Source: DATAAM01 sp036260075 (GTDB taxonomy: Bacteria; Actinomycetota; Acidimicrobiia; Acidimicrobiales; JAHWLA01). Taken from it: a stretch of DNA of 20,909 bases. The notes under the pieces were generated by a model. It was not told the DNA's origin, did no database searches, and saw nothing but the letters and a program-made list of their open reading frames with translations. The DNA lies in contig DATAAM010000220.1 in the NCBI GenBank assembly GCA_036260075.1, positions 1 to 20,909 on the forward strand, written 5' to 3'. Shown in pieces: positions 1-7,626 of this stretch (positions within the stretch are counted from its first letter, which is position 1; the number at the start of each line of letters is the position of its first letter). The position numbers and the translations under genes are program-made.

Positions 1-939
1 GGCATCAAGTTCTTCTTCAAGGAGGACCTGATCCCCGACCGCAGCAACCGGGCCGTGTTCCGCTTGGCGCCGTACCTCGCCATCGTGCCCGCGTTCCTCA
101 GCTTCGCCGTCGTGCCCTTCGGCGGCACGATCTCGATCGCGGGGCACACCACGAGGTTGCAGCTCGCCGACCCGCCCGTCGGCATCCTGCTGCTGCTGGC
201 CATGTCGTCGCTGGCGGTGTACGGCGTGATGCTGGCGGGCTGGTCGTCGGGCTCGAAGTACCCGCTGCTCGGCTCCGTACGGGCGACGGCCCAGATGATC
301 AGCTACGAGGCCGCGCTCGGCCTGTCCGTCGCGACCGTGGTGCTCGTCGCCGGCTCGCTCTACACGAGCGAGATCGTGGCGTCGCAGGCCGACTCGCTCA
401 TCGACTGGAACCTGATCCGCACGGGGTTCGTGCCGTTCGCCATCTTCTGCATCGCCGCCACCGCCGAGCTCAACCGGCCGCCGTTCGACTTGGTCGAGGC
501 GGAGCAGGAGCTCGTCGGCGGCTTCCACACCGAGTACTCCTCCATCCGCTTCGCCCTGTTCTTCCAGGCCGAGTTCATGAACGTCGTCACCATGTCGGCC
601 GTCATCGTGACGTTGTTCCTGGGCGGACCGCAGGGTCCCCTGCTGTTCGGACCGGACTGGATCTGGCCGATCTTCTGGTTCTTCCTGAAGCTGTTCGAGT
701 TCTCCTTCACCAACCGCCGCGACGCCGTCTACACCAAGGACGAGCTGCTCGTCGGCGACGACGGCAAGCCGCAGCGGCTCCCGTGGGAGGACTGGCGGGA
801 AGGCGACGACGCGCACACGTCGGCCTGGATGCGGGCCACGTCGCCGTCCGGCGCCGCGGAGTACGAGGACACGGTCCAGTGGTCGGGCGAGCTGGGCTAC
901 GGCGTGCGCGAGCCGGAGAAGGGGCAGGCCGCCGAATGA
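1..939 (+). CDS. nuoH: NuoH (5'-partial) fused in frame to the C-terminal end of NuoI
   Basis: The frame is open from base 1, so the start lies upstream. Visible residues 1-230 are typical NuoH, the membrane subunit that forms the quinone tunnel of complex I: FFKEDLIP near residue 5, NRPPFDLVEAEQELVGG at 158-174, and HTEYSSIRF. After FWFFLK (225-230) the expected end of TM7, the basic loop and TM8 are missing. Instead residues about 231-312 are hydrophilic (TNRRDAVYTKDELL, DGKPQR, PWEDW) and match the tail that follows the second ferredoxin motif in NuoI proteins; the second NuoI in this window has EYEYSEAKIADLLHDKDRL at that place. No separate nuoI lies between this frame and nuoJ, where classical operons have it. 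I infer an in-frame deletion of roughly 0.5 kb, or an assembly error. The stop overlaps the nuoJ start (ATGA). NuoH identity is very sure; the NuoI tail is likely. Confidence 0.88.
   Translation, partial: GIKFFFKEDLIPDRSNRAVFRLAPYLAIVPAFLSFAVVPFGGTISIAGHTTRLQLADPPVGILLLLAMSSLAVYGVMLAGWSSGSKYPLLGSVRATAQMISYEAALGLSVATVVLVAGSLYTSEIVASQADSLIDWNLIRTGFVPFAIFCIAATAELNRPPFDLVEAEQELVGGFHTEYSSIRFALFFQAEFMNVVTMSAVIVTLFLGGPQGPLLFGPDWIWPIFWFFLKLFEFSFTNRRDAVYTKDELLVGDDGKPQRLPWEDWREGDDAHTSAWMRATSPSGAAEYEDTVQWSGELGYGVREPEKGQAAE
686..702 (+). other. Probable nuoH/nuoI deletion junction
   Basis: Around codons 230-233 the protein changes from the hydrophobic TM7 of NuoH (IFWFFLK) to a NuoI-like soluble tail (LFEFSFTNRR). 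The bases aagctgttcg could have been present in both parent genes, since a NuoH TM7 often continues with Leu-Phe and the NuoI tail starts with a Leu-Phe-Glu-type segment. Microhomology-mediated deletion or a collapsed assembly could both give this junction. The shared bases are an inference, because the undeleted parent is not available. Confidence 0.55.
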
Positions 940-1499
940 GCCCTGCGCTGCTGGCTGCGACCTCCAAGGTCGACGCGGTCGTCTTCGCGGTGGCGGCCGT
1001 GCTCGTCTTGGCGGGTGCCGTGGGCGTGGTGTTCTCGCGCAACGCCGTGCACGCTGCGCTCTCCCTGGTGGGCACTCTCTTCGGCGTCGCCGTGCTGTTC
1101 GTGGCCCAGCAGGCCCACTTCCTCGCGGCCGTGCAGGTGATCGTGTACGCGGGCGCCATCGTGGTGCTGTTCCTGTTCGTGATCATGCTGTTGGGCGTCG
1201 ACCGCGAGGAAGACGTCGACGTCGAGCAGCTGAAGGGGCAGCGGCCCGCCGCTGCCGTCATCGCCGTGCTGCTTCTGGCCGAGGTCGTGCTGCTGGGCCG
1301 CACCGAGTGGGTGACCGGTGCCCGGTCGGTCGCAGGCCAGGCCACAGGCGAGGGCGAGAACATCGAGAAGCTGGCCGAGTCGATCTTCACCCGCTACCTC
1401 CTCGCCTTCGAGATCACCTCGGTGCTGCTCGTCATCGCCGTGGTCGGTGCCGTGGTGCTGGCTCGTCGGCCGACACGTCAAGGAGGTGAGGGCGAATGA
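936..1499 (+). CDS. nuoJ: NADH-quinone oxidoreductase subunit J (operon 1)
   Basis: This 187-residue membrane protein is a small hydrophobic subunit of the complex I membrane arm, next to NuoH, A and K. The signature segment AAVQVIVYAGAIVVLFLF (residues 64-81, Tyr71) corresponds to TM3 of NuoJ, whose pi-bulge is thought to help couple quinone reduction to proton pumping. A soluble acidic loop (REEDVDVEQ) follows, then two more membrane segments ending FEITSVLLVIAVVGAVVLA. The ATG at 936 is chosen because it overlaps the preceding stop as ATGA, and the family's N-terminal helix begins right after it. A longer frame is open upstream, but it reads through the NuoI-like tail in another frame. The gene ends by ATGA overlap with nuoK. 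Confidence 0.93.
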   Translation: MSPALLAATSKVDAVVFAVAAVLVLAGAVGVVFSRNAVHAALSLVGTLFGVAVLFVAQQAHFLAAVQVIVYAGAIVVLFLFVIMLLGVDREEDVDVEQLKGQRPAAAVIAVLLLAEVVLLGRTEWVTGARSVAGQATGEGENIEKLAESIFTRYLLAFEITSVLLVIAVVGAVVLARRPTRQGGEGE

Positions 1500-1801
1500 C
1501 CGTGGAGCCGCAGTGGTACCTCATGCTGGCGGCCGGGCTGTTCACCATCGGCGCCGTGGGCCTGTTGGTCCGCCGCAACGTCCTCGTGATGTTCATGTGC
1601 ATCGAGCTCATGCTCAACGCCGTGAACCTCTCGTTCGTCACCTTCGCCCGTGAGCTCGACGACATCGGCGGCCAGTCGCTCGTGTTCTTCGTGCTGGTGG
1701 TGGCCGCGGCCGAGGTGGTCGTCGGCCTCGGCATCATCGTCTCGATCTTCCGCCGCCGGTCCGGCACCACTGCCGACGACCTCCATCTCCTCAAGGGCTG
1801 A
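1496..1801 (+). CDS. nuoK: NADH-quinone oxidoreductase subunit K (operon 1)
   Basis: At 101 residues this has the usual NuoK length, with three transmembrane helices. Both membrane-embedded glutamates used in proton transfer are present: Glu37 in MCIELMLNAVN and Glu73 in VAAAEVVVGL. NuoK resembles MrpC antiporter subunits and sits between NuoJ/A and NuoN in the membrane arm. The start ATG overlaps the nuoJ stop (ATGA) and is preceded by the strongest Shine-Dalgarno of the window, aaggaggtga at 1480-1489. The next gene starts two bases after the stop. Confidence 0.95.
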   Translation: MTVEPQWYLMLAAGLFTIGAVGLLVRRNVLVMFMCIELMLNAVNLSFVTFARELDDIGGQSLVFFVLVVAAAEVVVGLGIIVSIFRRRSGTTADDLHLLKG

Positions 1802-1803
1802 GA

Positions 1804-3675
1804 GTGCTCGACGCCGCCTATCTGATCCCCGCCTTTCCGCTGGCCGGCTTCTTGCTGCTGGTCGCCTTCGGTCGTCGCCTGGGCGATCCCGGTGCGGGCC
1901 GGCTGGCCACCGTGGCCATGGCCGGCTCGTTCGCCTCGGCCGTCGTCACGTTCCTCTCGCTGGCCGAACGCGACCACGAGCACCGGCACGTCACCAAGAG
2001 CCTCTTCACGTGGGTGTCCTCGGGCAGCCTCGACGTGGAGGCGGCGCTCCTGGTCGACCCGTTGTCGGTGACGATGGCGCTCTTCGTCACCGGGGTGGGC
2101 CTGCTCATCCACCTCTACTCCATCGGCTACATGCACGGCGACGAGCGCTACCCGCGCTTCTTCGTCTACCTCAACCTGTTCGCCTTCTCGATGCTCGTGC
2201 TGGTGCTGGGCGACTCCATGCTCCTCACGTTCCTCGGGTGGGAGGGCGTGGGCGCCTGCTCGTACCTCCTCATCTCGTTCTGGTTCGAGCGGGAGTCGGC
2301 GGCGGTGGCGGGCAAGAAGGCGTTCGTCACCAACCGGGTGGGCGACTTCGGCTTCATGCTGGCGATGTTCCTCGTGTTCGCCGCCACCGGCTCGCTGACG
2401 TACGAGACGATCTTCGAGCGGATCGACGGCATGGCCGAGGTCACGGCGGGCGCCGTCGGCCTCCTGCTCCTCCTCGGCGCGGCCGGGAAGTCGGCCCAGC
2501 TCCCGCTGCACGTGTGGCTGCCCGACGCCATGGAGGGCCCCACGCCGGTCTCCGCTCTCATCCACGCGGCCACCATGGTCACCGCGGGCGTGTACCTGCT
2601 GGCCCGCATGAACCCCGTCCTCGACGTCGGCCCCGAGTGGGTGCCGACGATCGTGGCCGTGGTGGGCGCGGCCACTGCCCTCTTCGCCGCCACCGTGGCC
2701 TGCGCCCAGGACGACATCAAGCGGGTGCTCGCCTACTCCACCGTCTCGCAGTTGGGCTTCATGTTCCTCGCCATCGGCAGCGGCGCCTACGTGGCGGCGG
2801 TCTTCCACATGGTCACGCACGCCTTCTTCAAGGCGCTGCTGTTCCTCGGAGCGGGGTCGGTGATCCACGGGCTGCACGACGAGCAGGACCTGAAGCGGAT
2901 GGGCGCCCTGCGCAAGCTGATGCCGATCACGTCGGCCACGTTCATCGTGGGCTGGCTGGCGATCGCGGGCATCCCGCCGTTCGCGGGCTTCTGGTCGAAG
3001 GACGAGATCCTCATCGCCGCCTGGGACAAGAGCCCGGCGCTGTGGGCAGTGGGCGCGGTGGCTGCCCTGCTCACCGCGTACTACATGACGAGGCAGGTCG
3101 TCCTCGTGTTCTTCGGGCAGTCGCGGTGGGACGACAAGCGCGTCCACCCGCACGAGTCGCCGTGGACGATGACGGTGCCGCTCGTGGTGCTGGCCGTCCT
3201 CTCGGTCGTCGGCGGGGTGCTGAACCTGCCCACACGAGGGTGGCTCCTGCTCGACGAGTGGCTGGAGCCTGTCATCGGCGCCCACCACGCCGCCGCCGTC
3301 ACCACGGGGGAGAAGTGGGCGCTGGCCATGACCGTCCTGGTGACGTCGGTGGTCGGCGTGCTGCTGGCCCGCGCCCTGTGGCTGCGGCGGGCCGATCGCG
3401 CCGGCCTCGAGCCCGCCGTGCTGCGCAACGCCTGGGGCATCGACTCCCTGTTCGCCTTCGTCTTCGGCAGTGGCGGCCGCCTGGTGGCGGCGGGATCGGC
3501 CGCCTTCGACAAGCAGGTCGTCGACGGCGGCGTCAACGGCCTCGGCAGCCTCGTCCGGCTCGGCGGCGCCCACCTGCGCAAGGTGCAGACCGGGTACGTG
3601 CGCAACTACGCGTTGGGGATCGCCGCGGGCAGCGTGCTGCTGCTGGGCTGGGCACTGGTGAGGGTGAACGGCTGA
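1804..3675 (+). CDS. nuoL: NADH-quinone oxidoreductase subunit L (operon 1)
   Basis: This is the distal antiporter-like subunit of complex I, 623 residues, close to the usual 610-650. The channel residues are present: Glu147 in GWEGVGACSYLLI, Lys229 in GAAGKSAQLPLHVWLPDAM, and the His254 region (SALIHAATMVTAG). The motif FAGFWSKDEIL marks the second half-channel repeat. The C-terminus keeps the long lateral helix and the final membrane segment (RKVQTGYVRNYALGIAAGS). A GTG start is used, two bases after the nuoK stop; no better ATG lies nearby. The gene ends as TGATG with nuoM, a one-base overlap, so translation is probably coupled. No truncation or frameshift was seen, which contrasts with the damaged nuoH at the head of this block. 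Confidence 0.96.
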   Translation: MLDAAYLIPAFPLAGFLLLVAFGRRLGDPGAGRLATVAMAGSFASAVVTFLSLAERDHEHRHVTKSLFTWVSSGSLDVEAALLVDPLSVTMALFVTGVGLLIHLYSIGYMHGDERYPRFFVYLNLFAFSMLVLVLGDSMLLTFLGWEGVGACSYLLISFWFERESAAVAGKKAFVTNRVGDFGFMLAMFLVFAATGSLTYETIFERIDGMAEVTAGAVGLLLLLGAAGKSAQLPLHVWLPDAMEGPTPVSALIHAATMVTAGVYLLARMNPVLDVGPEWVPTIVAVVGAATALFAATVACAQDDIKRVLAYSTVSQLGFMFLAIGSGAYVAAVFHMVTHAFFKALLFLGAGSVIHGLHDEQDLKRMGALRKLMPITSATFIVGWLAIAGIPPFAGFWSKDEILIAAWDKSPALWAVGAVAALLTAYYMTRQVVLVFFGQSRWDDKRVHPHESPWTMTVPLVVLAVLSVVGGVLNLPTRGWLLLDEWLEPVIGAHHAAAVTTGEKWALAMTVLVTSVVGVLLARALWLRRADRAGLEPAVLRNAWGIDSLFAFVFGSGGRLVAAGSAAFDKQVVDGGVNGLGSLVRLGGAHLRKVQTGYVRNYALGIAAGSVLLLGWALVRVNG

Positions 3676-5195
3676 TGCACGACCCGGGCTTCCCGCTCCT
3701 GACCTTCACCGTCGTGCTGCCGCTGCTGACGGCGGTCGTCGTCGCTCTGCTGCCTCGCACCCGGCCCGAGGTCGTGAAGCTCACGGGCCTGCTCGGCGCC
3801 GTCGGCACCGGGCTGCTGGCCGTCGTCGTGCTCGTCCAGTTCGATCGCAGCGAGGCGGGCTTCCAGTTCGTCAGTGAGCACACGTGGATCCGCGACTTCG
3901 GCATCGAGTGGAAGCTGGGCGTCGACGGCATCTCCCTCTTCCTCGTGCTGCTCACGGCGCTGTTGTTCCCGGTGGCGCTGGCCGGCCCCGAGGTGCGCAG
4001 GGACGTGAAGTCCTACACGGCCTGGATGCTGGTGCTGGAGACCGGTTGCCTCGGGTCGTTCCTCGCCCTCGACCTGTTCCTCTTCTTCCTGTTCTTCGAG
4101 CTCACCCTGGTGCCGATGTACTTCCTCATCGGCGGGTGGGGCTACGAGAACCGGGTGTACGCGTCCCTCAAGTTCTTCGTCTACACGCTGTTCGGCTCGG
4201 CGTTCATGCTCGTCGGCATGCTGACGCTGGTGCTGCTCAGCGCGGGCGGCGACCAGCCGGTCACCTTCGACGTGGTCGACCTCGCACAGCGACAGTCGCT
4301 GGCAGCCGACACCGCCCGATGGGTGTTCCTCTCGTTTGCCCTGGCCTTCGCGGTGAAGGTGCCGCTCTTCCCCGTGCACACCTGGCTCCCCGACGCGCAC
4401 ACGGAGGCGCCCACGGCCGGGTCCGTCATCCTGGCCGGGGTGCTGCTGAAGCTGGGCACGTACGGCATCGTGCGCTTCGGGCTGTACCTGTTCCCGCAGG
4501 CGTCCGTCGACTTGGCGCCATTGCTGCTCACGCTGGCTGTGATCGGCATCGTGTACGGCGCGCTGGTGGCGGCCGTGCAGAAGGACCTCAAGCGGTTGGT
4601 GGCCTACTCGTCGGTGGCCCACCTCGGCTTCATCGTGCTCGGCACCTTCGCGTTCACCACCACCGGCCTGTCGGGCGGAGTGCTCCAGATGGTGAACCAC
4701 GGCCTGTCGACCGGGGCGCTGTTCCTGCTCGTCGGCATGATCTACGAGCGCCGGCACACCCGCCTGATCGCCGAGCTCAACGGCCTGCAGAAGCCGATGC
4801 CCGTCCTGGCCGCCGTGTTCACCGTGGTCATGCTGTCGTCGATCGGGCTGCCTGCGCTCAACGGGTTCGTGGGCGAGTTCCTCATCCTCATCGGCACCTT
4901 CGTGACGCGCCGGTGGTGGGCGGTGGTCGGCACGGCGGGCGTGATCCTGGCGGCCGTCTACCTGCTCTGGGCCTACCAGCGCGTGTTCCACGGCACCCCC
5001 GACGAGGCCAACGCCGACCTGCCCGACATGACGTGGAAGGAGCGGGCCGTCATGGTGCCGCTGCTCCTCGGCATCGTGTTCCTCGGCGTGTACCCCAAGC
5101 CGGTGCTCGACCGCATCGACCCGTCGGTCGACCGGCTGCTGGAGCACGTCCAGGAGCACAGCGACGTCCGGGTCCCGGAGGTGGCGGCACCATGA
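3675..5195 (+). CDS. nuoM: NADH-quinone oxidoreductase subunit M (operon 1)
   Basis: This is the middle antiporter-like proton pump subunit, 506 residues, normal length. Glu142 lies in FLFFELTLVPMYFLIGGWG, and Lys228 in FAVKVPLFPVHTWLPDAHTE; these are the paired channel residues of the family. The second half-channel repeat is seen in AVQKDLKRLVAYSSVAHLGF and NGFVGEFLILIG. The start ATG shares one base with the nuoL stop. The stop (5193-5195) overlaps an ATG at 5192, the usual ATGA coupling, but that ATG now opens a 28-codon mini-ORF instead of nuoN. The second operon encodes a NuoM of exactly the same length, so the two are clear paralogues. Confidence 0.96.
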   Translation: MHDPGFPLLTFTVVLPLLTAVVVALLPRTRPEVVKLTGLLGAVGTGLLAVVVLVQFDRSEAGFQFVSEHTWIRDFGIEWKLGVDGISLFLVLLTALLFPVALAGPEVRRDVKSYTAWMLVLETGCLGSFLALDLFLFFLFFELTLVPMYFLIGGWGYENRVYASLKFFVYTLFGSAFMLVGMLTLVLLSAGGDQPVTFDVVDLAQRQSLAADTARWVFLSFALAFAVKVPLFPVHTWLPDAHTEAPTAGSVILAGVLLKLGTYGIVRFGLYLFPQASVDLAPLLLTLAVIGIVYGALVAAVQKDLKRLVAYSSVAHLGFIVLGTFAFTTTGLSGGVLQMVNHGLSTGALFLLVGMIYERRHTRLIAELNGLQKPMPVLAAVFTVVMLSSIGLPALNGFVGEFLILIGTFVTRRWWAVVGTAGVILAAVYLLWAYQRVFHGTPDEANADLPDMTWKERAVMVPLLLGIVFLGVYPKPVLDRIDPSVDRLLEHVQEHSDVRVPEVAAP

Positions 5196-5278
5196 CGACG
5201 ACGGGTCCTTCGTTCTGGGCACGGTTTCCCGCGCTATGGGCAGAAAAGCGTGCCCAAAACCGGGGGGTGCGCCGGTGA
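5192..5278 (+). CDS. Bridging mini-ORF between nuoM and nuoN, 28 codons
   Basis: The frame starts at the ATG that overlaps the nuoM stop (ATGA, 5192-5195) and ends at a TGA that overlaps the nuoN GTG (GTGA, 5275-5278). The peptide begins MTTTGPSFWARFPALW and is rich in Arg and Trp; I recognise no family. Most of the frame is the palindromic element at 5211-5260. I infer that it is not a functional protein but carries ribosomes across an inserted element, keeping nuoM and nuoN coupled. It could also be a chance open frame, since stops are rare at this GC content. Confidence 0.4.
   Translation: MTTTGPSFWARFPALWAEKRAQNRGVRR
5211..5260 (+). repeat. Palindromic intercistronic element, copy 1
   Basis: Arms gttctgggcacg (5212-5223) and cgtgcccaaaac (5249-5260) pair at 11 of 12 positions around a 25-base loop. 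The copy at 12073-12122 has the same layout and orientation: CGTTYTGGG, nine bases, CCGCGCTA, 16-17 bases, then CCCARAA. It looks like a REP- or MITE-like small mobile repeat that landed just after the start codon of nuoN. No transposase or clear target duplication is visible. Confidence 0.65.
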
Positions 5279-6756
5279 CACCGATCGAAACCCCGAACGT
5301 CGAGTACTCCGCGCTGGTGCCGGTGCTGGCGCCCATCGTGGGTGCACTGCTCATGCTCCTCGTCAGCTCGCTGCTCCGGCCGCGGCCGCCAAAGGGGCTG
5401 TACGCGCTGGTGGCGGTGGCGAGCGGGGCCGTCTCGCTGGTGGCGTCCTGGCGGCTGTGGTTCGACGTGCGCAACGGCGGCTACCAGGCCGTGGCCAACG
5501 CGGTCGTCATCGACGGCTTCGCCGTGTTCCTCCTCGTCACCATCGGGGCCGCCGCCGTGCTGAGCGCACTGATCGCCGATCCGTACCTGCGACGGGAGGG
5601 CCTCGACGGCCCGGAGTACCACGTCCTCATGCTGCTCTCCGCCTCGGGCGGCATGACGATGGCGATCGCCAACGACCTCATCGTGCTGTTCCTCGGCCTG
5701 GAGATCCTCTCGATCGCGCTGTACGTCCTGGCCGGGTTCCACCGCGGCCGCAACGAGTCGCGGGAAGCGGCCATCAAGTACTTCGTCCTCGGGTCGTTCA
5801 GCTCGGCCCTGTTCCTGTACGGGGTCGCGCTCACCTACGGCGCCACCGGCTCGACGCAGCTGCCCGAGGTGGCCCGGTTCCTCGCCGAGAACGTCGCCGT
5901 CGGCAACGGCGTGCTGCTGGCGGGCATGGCGCTGCTGCTCGTCGGGCTCGGGTTCAAGGTGGCGGCGGTGCCGTTCCACGCGTGGACGCCCGACGTGTAC
6001 CAGGGCTCCCCCACGCCCGTCACCGGCTTCATGGCGGCGGTCGCCAAGGCGGCGGGGTTCGCGGGCCTGCTCCGCCTGTTCTTCTCGACGTTCGCCACCC
6101 TGCGGGTCGACTGGCAGCCGGTGGTGTGGGTCCTCGCCGTGCTGACGCTCCTCGTCGGCTCCGTGCTCGCCATCGTCCAGACAGACGTGAAGCGCATGCT
6201 GGCCTACTCCTCGGTGAGCCACGCGGGCTACGTGCTGATCGGCTTGCAGGCCGCCAACGACGAGGGGATCGCCGGGGCGCTGTTCTACCTGCTCGCCTAC
6301 ACGTTCATGGTGCTGGGCAGCTTCGCCGTCGTCACCGTGGTGGGCCGCCGGGGCGACGCCGCCCACGACCTTGACTCCTATCGTGGGCTGGCGGCGCGGC
6401 GCCCGGGCCTGGCGCTCGCCTTCACGGTGCTGCTGCTGGCGCAGGCGGGCATCCCGTTCACGTCGGGCTTCCTGGCCAAGTTCTACGTCATCGCCGCCGC
6501 GGTGGAGGCCCATTCCTACGCCATCGCGATCATCGGGATGCTGGCGGCTGTGGTCGCCGCCTTCTTCTACCTGCGGGTGACGGTGCTGATGTACATGGCG
6601 GTGCCGCCGGAGACCGAGGAGGAAGAGCCGCCCCGGCTGACCGTCCCCGCCGGGATCGGCATCGCGCTGGCCGTCACCTTGGCGTTCACGCTGGCCGTGG
6701 GCGTGCTGCCGCAGCCGGTGATCCGCTTCGCCGAGCGGGCGGGCTTCCTCTTCTGA
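5275..6756 (+). CDS. nuoN: NADH-quinone oxidoreductase subunit N (operon 1)
   Basis: This is the third antiporter-like subunit, placed nearest the quinone module; 493 residues, typical. Channel residues: Glu143 in FLGLEILSIALYVLAGF, Lys228 in LGFKVAAVPFHAWTPDVYQG, Lys258 in AAVAKAAGF, and the Lys of SGFLAKFYV. The GTG at 5275 is chosen because it overlaps the mini-ORF stop as GTGA, has a G-rich stretch (ggggggtg) a few bases upstream, and gives an N-terminus (MTPIETPNVEYSALVP) like that of the paralogue. An in-frame ATG at 5236 lies inside the palindromic element and would add 13 unrelated residues. The gene is followed by a GC-rich hairpin and probably ends the operon. Confidence 0.94.
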   Translation: MTPIETPNVEYSALVPVLAPIVGALLMLLVSSLLRPRPPKGLYALVAVASGAVSLVASWRLWFDVRNGGYQAVANAVVIDGFAVFLLVTIGAAAVLSALIADPYLRREGLDGPEYHVLMLLSASGGMTMAIANDLIVLFLGLEILSIALYVLAGFHRGRNESREAAIKYFVLGSFSSALFLYGVALTYGATGSTQLPEVARFLAENVAVGNGVLLAGMALLLVGLGFKVAAVPFHAWTPDVYQGSPTPVTGFMAAVAKAAGFAGLLRLFFSTFATLRVDWQPVVWVLAVLTLLVGSVLAIVQTDVKRMLAYSSVSHAGYVLIGLQAANDEGIAGALFYLLAYTFMVLGSFAVVTVVGRRGDAAHDLDSYRGLAARRPGLALAFTVLLLAQAGIPFTSGFLAKFYVIAAAVEAHSYAIAIIGMLAAVVAAFFYLRVTVLMYMAVPPETEEEEPPRLTVPAGIGIALAVTLAFTLAVGVLPQPVIRFAERAGFLF

Positions 6757-6767
6757 GCCGGTTCGCT

Positions 6768-6786
6768 CAGCCGGGCCGCCCGGCTG
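6768..6786 (+). terminator. Perfect 8-bp GC hairpin after nuoN (candidate terminator)
   Basis: CAGCCGGG (6768-6775), loop ccg, CCCGGCTG (6779-6786), starting 12 bases after the nuoN stop. There is no T-tract, so it would be a stem-only terminator of the kind proposed for high-GC actinobacteria, or an RNA-stabilising structure at the end of the nuo message. It lies just before the ribosome-binding region of the next gene. Confidence 0.5.
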
Positions 6787-6799
6787 CCGAAGAGAGGAC

Positions 6800-7486
6800 A
6801 TGGCCGACCAGAACGGCGCAACCCGCTCGCGAGCGCTCGTGGCACTGCCCGACGCGCCCGGCACCCTGGCCGAGGAGCGCGCTCGGCTTGAGCTCCGCAA
6901 GCTCGACCTCGAGACACAGCGGGCCGAGGTGGAGCTGAGCGCCCTCCGACGCCAGGAGCGGGAGCAGGCGGCCGACCACCGGGCGGCGCAGGTCTACACC
7001 TTCTACAGCGCGGTCGACGGCGACAGCGTGCAGCAGTGCATGGCCGAGCTGGGCCGGTGGTCGCGCCGCGACCCGGGGGCGCCGATCACGGTGATCTTCA
7101 ACTCGCCCGGCGGCAACGTGCTCGACGGCCTGGCGCTGTTCGACTACCTGCGGCAGCTGCGGTCGGTCGGGCACCGCGTCACCACCATCGCCTTGGGCCG
7201 GGCCGCCAGCATGGGCGCCGTCCTGTTGCAGGCGGGCGACCATCGGGTGGTGGGGGAGAACGCCTTCCTCCTCGTCCACGAGGTGTCCAACGCCAGCATC
7301 GGGAAGGTGAGCGAGCTGGAGGACGGGATGGAGTTCACCAAGCGGCTGCAGAAGCGGCTGCTGGCCATCCTGTCGGAGCGCTCGACGCTGTCCGATCGGG
7401 AGATCCAGCGGCGCTGGGCCCGCAAGGAGTGGTGGCTCGATGCCGCCGAGGCCGTGGAGCTGGGCCTGGCCGACGCCCTCCTGTAA
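6800..7486 (+). CDS. ClpP-like serine protease with N-terminal coiled coil
   Basis: Residues about 65-228 have the ClpP fold: FNSPGGNVLDGLALFDYL, then nucleophile Ser137 in GRAASMGAVLLQAG, then His160 in LLVHEVS. The third catalytic position, Asp in RDRFLSAPEAVEYG of E. coli ClpP, aligns with Glu210 (RKEWWLDAAEAVELG), so the triad may be Ser-His-Glu or may use Asp214. Residues 20-62 form a charged, heptad-like helix (ERARLELRKLDLETQRAEVE) in place of the ClpP propeptide and axial loop, so docking to ClpX or ClpA is doubtful. At 228 residues it is longer than ClpP (about 200). The substrate is unknown. The purine-rich ribosome site (agagagga) is very close to the ATG. It lies 43 bases after nuoN on the same strand, either cotranscribed or from an unseen promoter. 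Confidence 0.85.
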   Translation: MADQNGATRSRALVALPDAPGTLAEERARLELRKLDLETQRAEVELSALRRQEREQAADHRAAQVYTFYSAVDGDSVQQCMAELGRWSRRDPGAPITVIFNSPGGNVLDGLALFDYLRQLRSVGHRVTTIALGRAASMGAVLLQAGDHRVVGENAFLLVHEVSNASIGKVSELEDGMEFTKRLQKRLLAILSERSTLSDREIQRRWARKEWWLDAAEAVELGLADALL

Positions 7487-7491
7487 CTTCG

Positions 7492-7521
7492 TTGCACTTC
7501 ATGTGATCCGGGTGCTACACT
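7492..7521 (+). promoter_or_regulatory. Sigma-70-type promoter upstream of the coiled-coil gene
   Basis: TTGCAC at 7492-7497, 18 bases, then TACACT at 7516-7521. This is the best promoter match in the window. Transcription would start near 7528, giving a leader of about 100 bases before the ATG at 7627. An ATG at 7529 sits at the transcription start and opens a 59-codon frame that overlaps the gene out of frame; I do not call it as a gene. Confidence 0.6.
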
Positions 7522-7626
7522 GCACTCGATGCGTTGCAGCTCTGCCTCGCCTCGCTGCCCACGGCTCGGGAGCCGCCGTCCGGCACCTTCTCCGGTCCAC
7601 GCCACCTCGGGAGGACGCCACCAGCC

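Noticed and set aside
5236..5274. ATG start of nuoN at 5236
   Set aside because: It lies inside the palindromic element, has no fitting ribosome site, and would add 13 unrelated residues.
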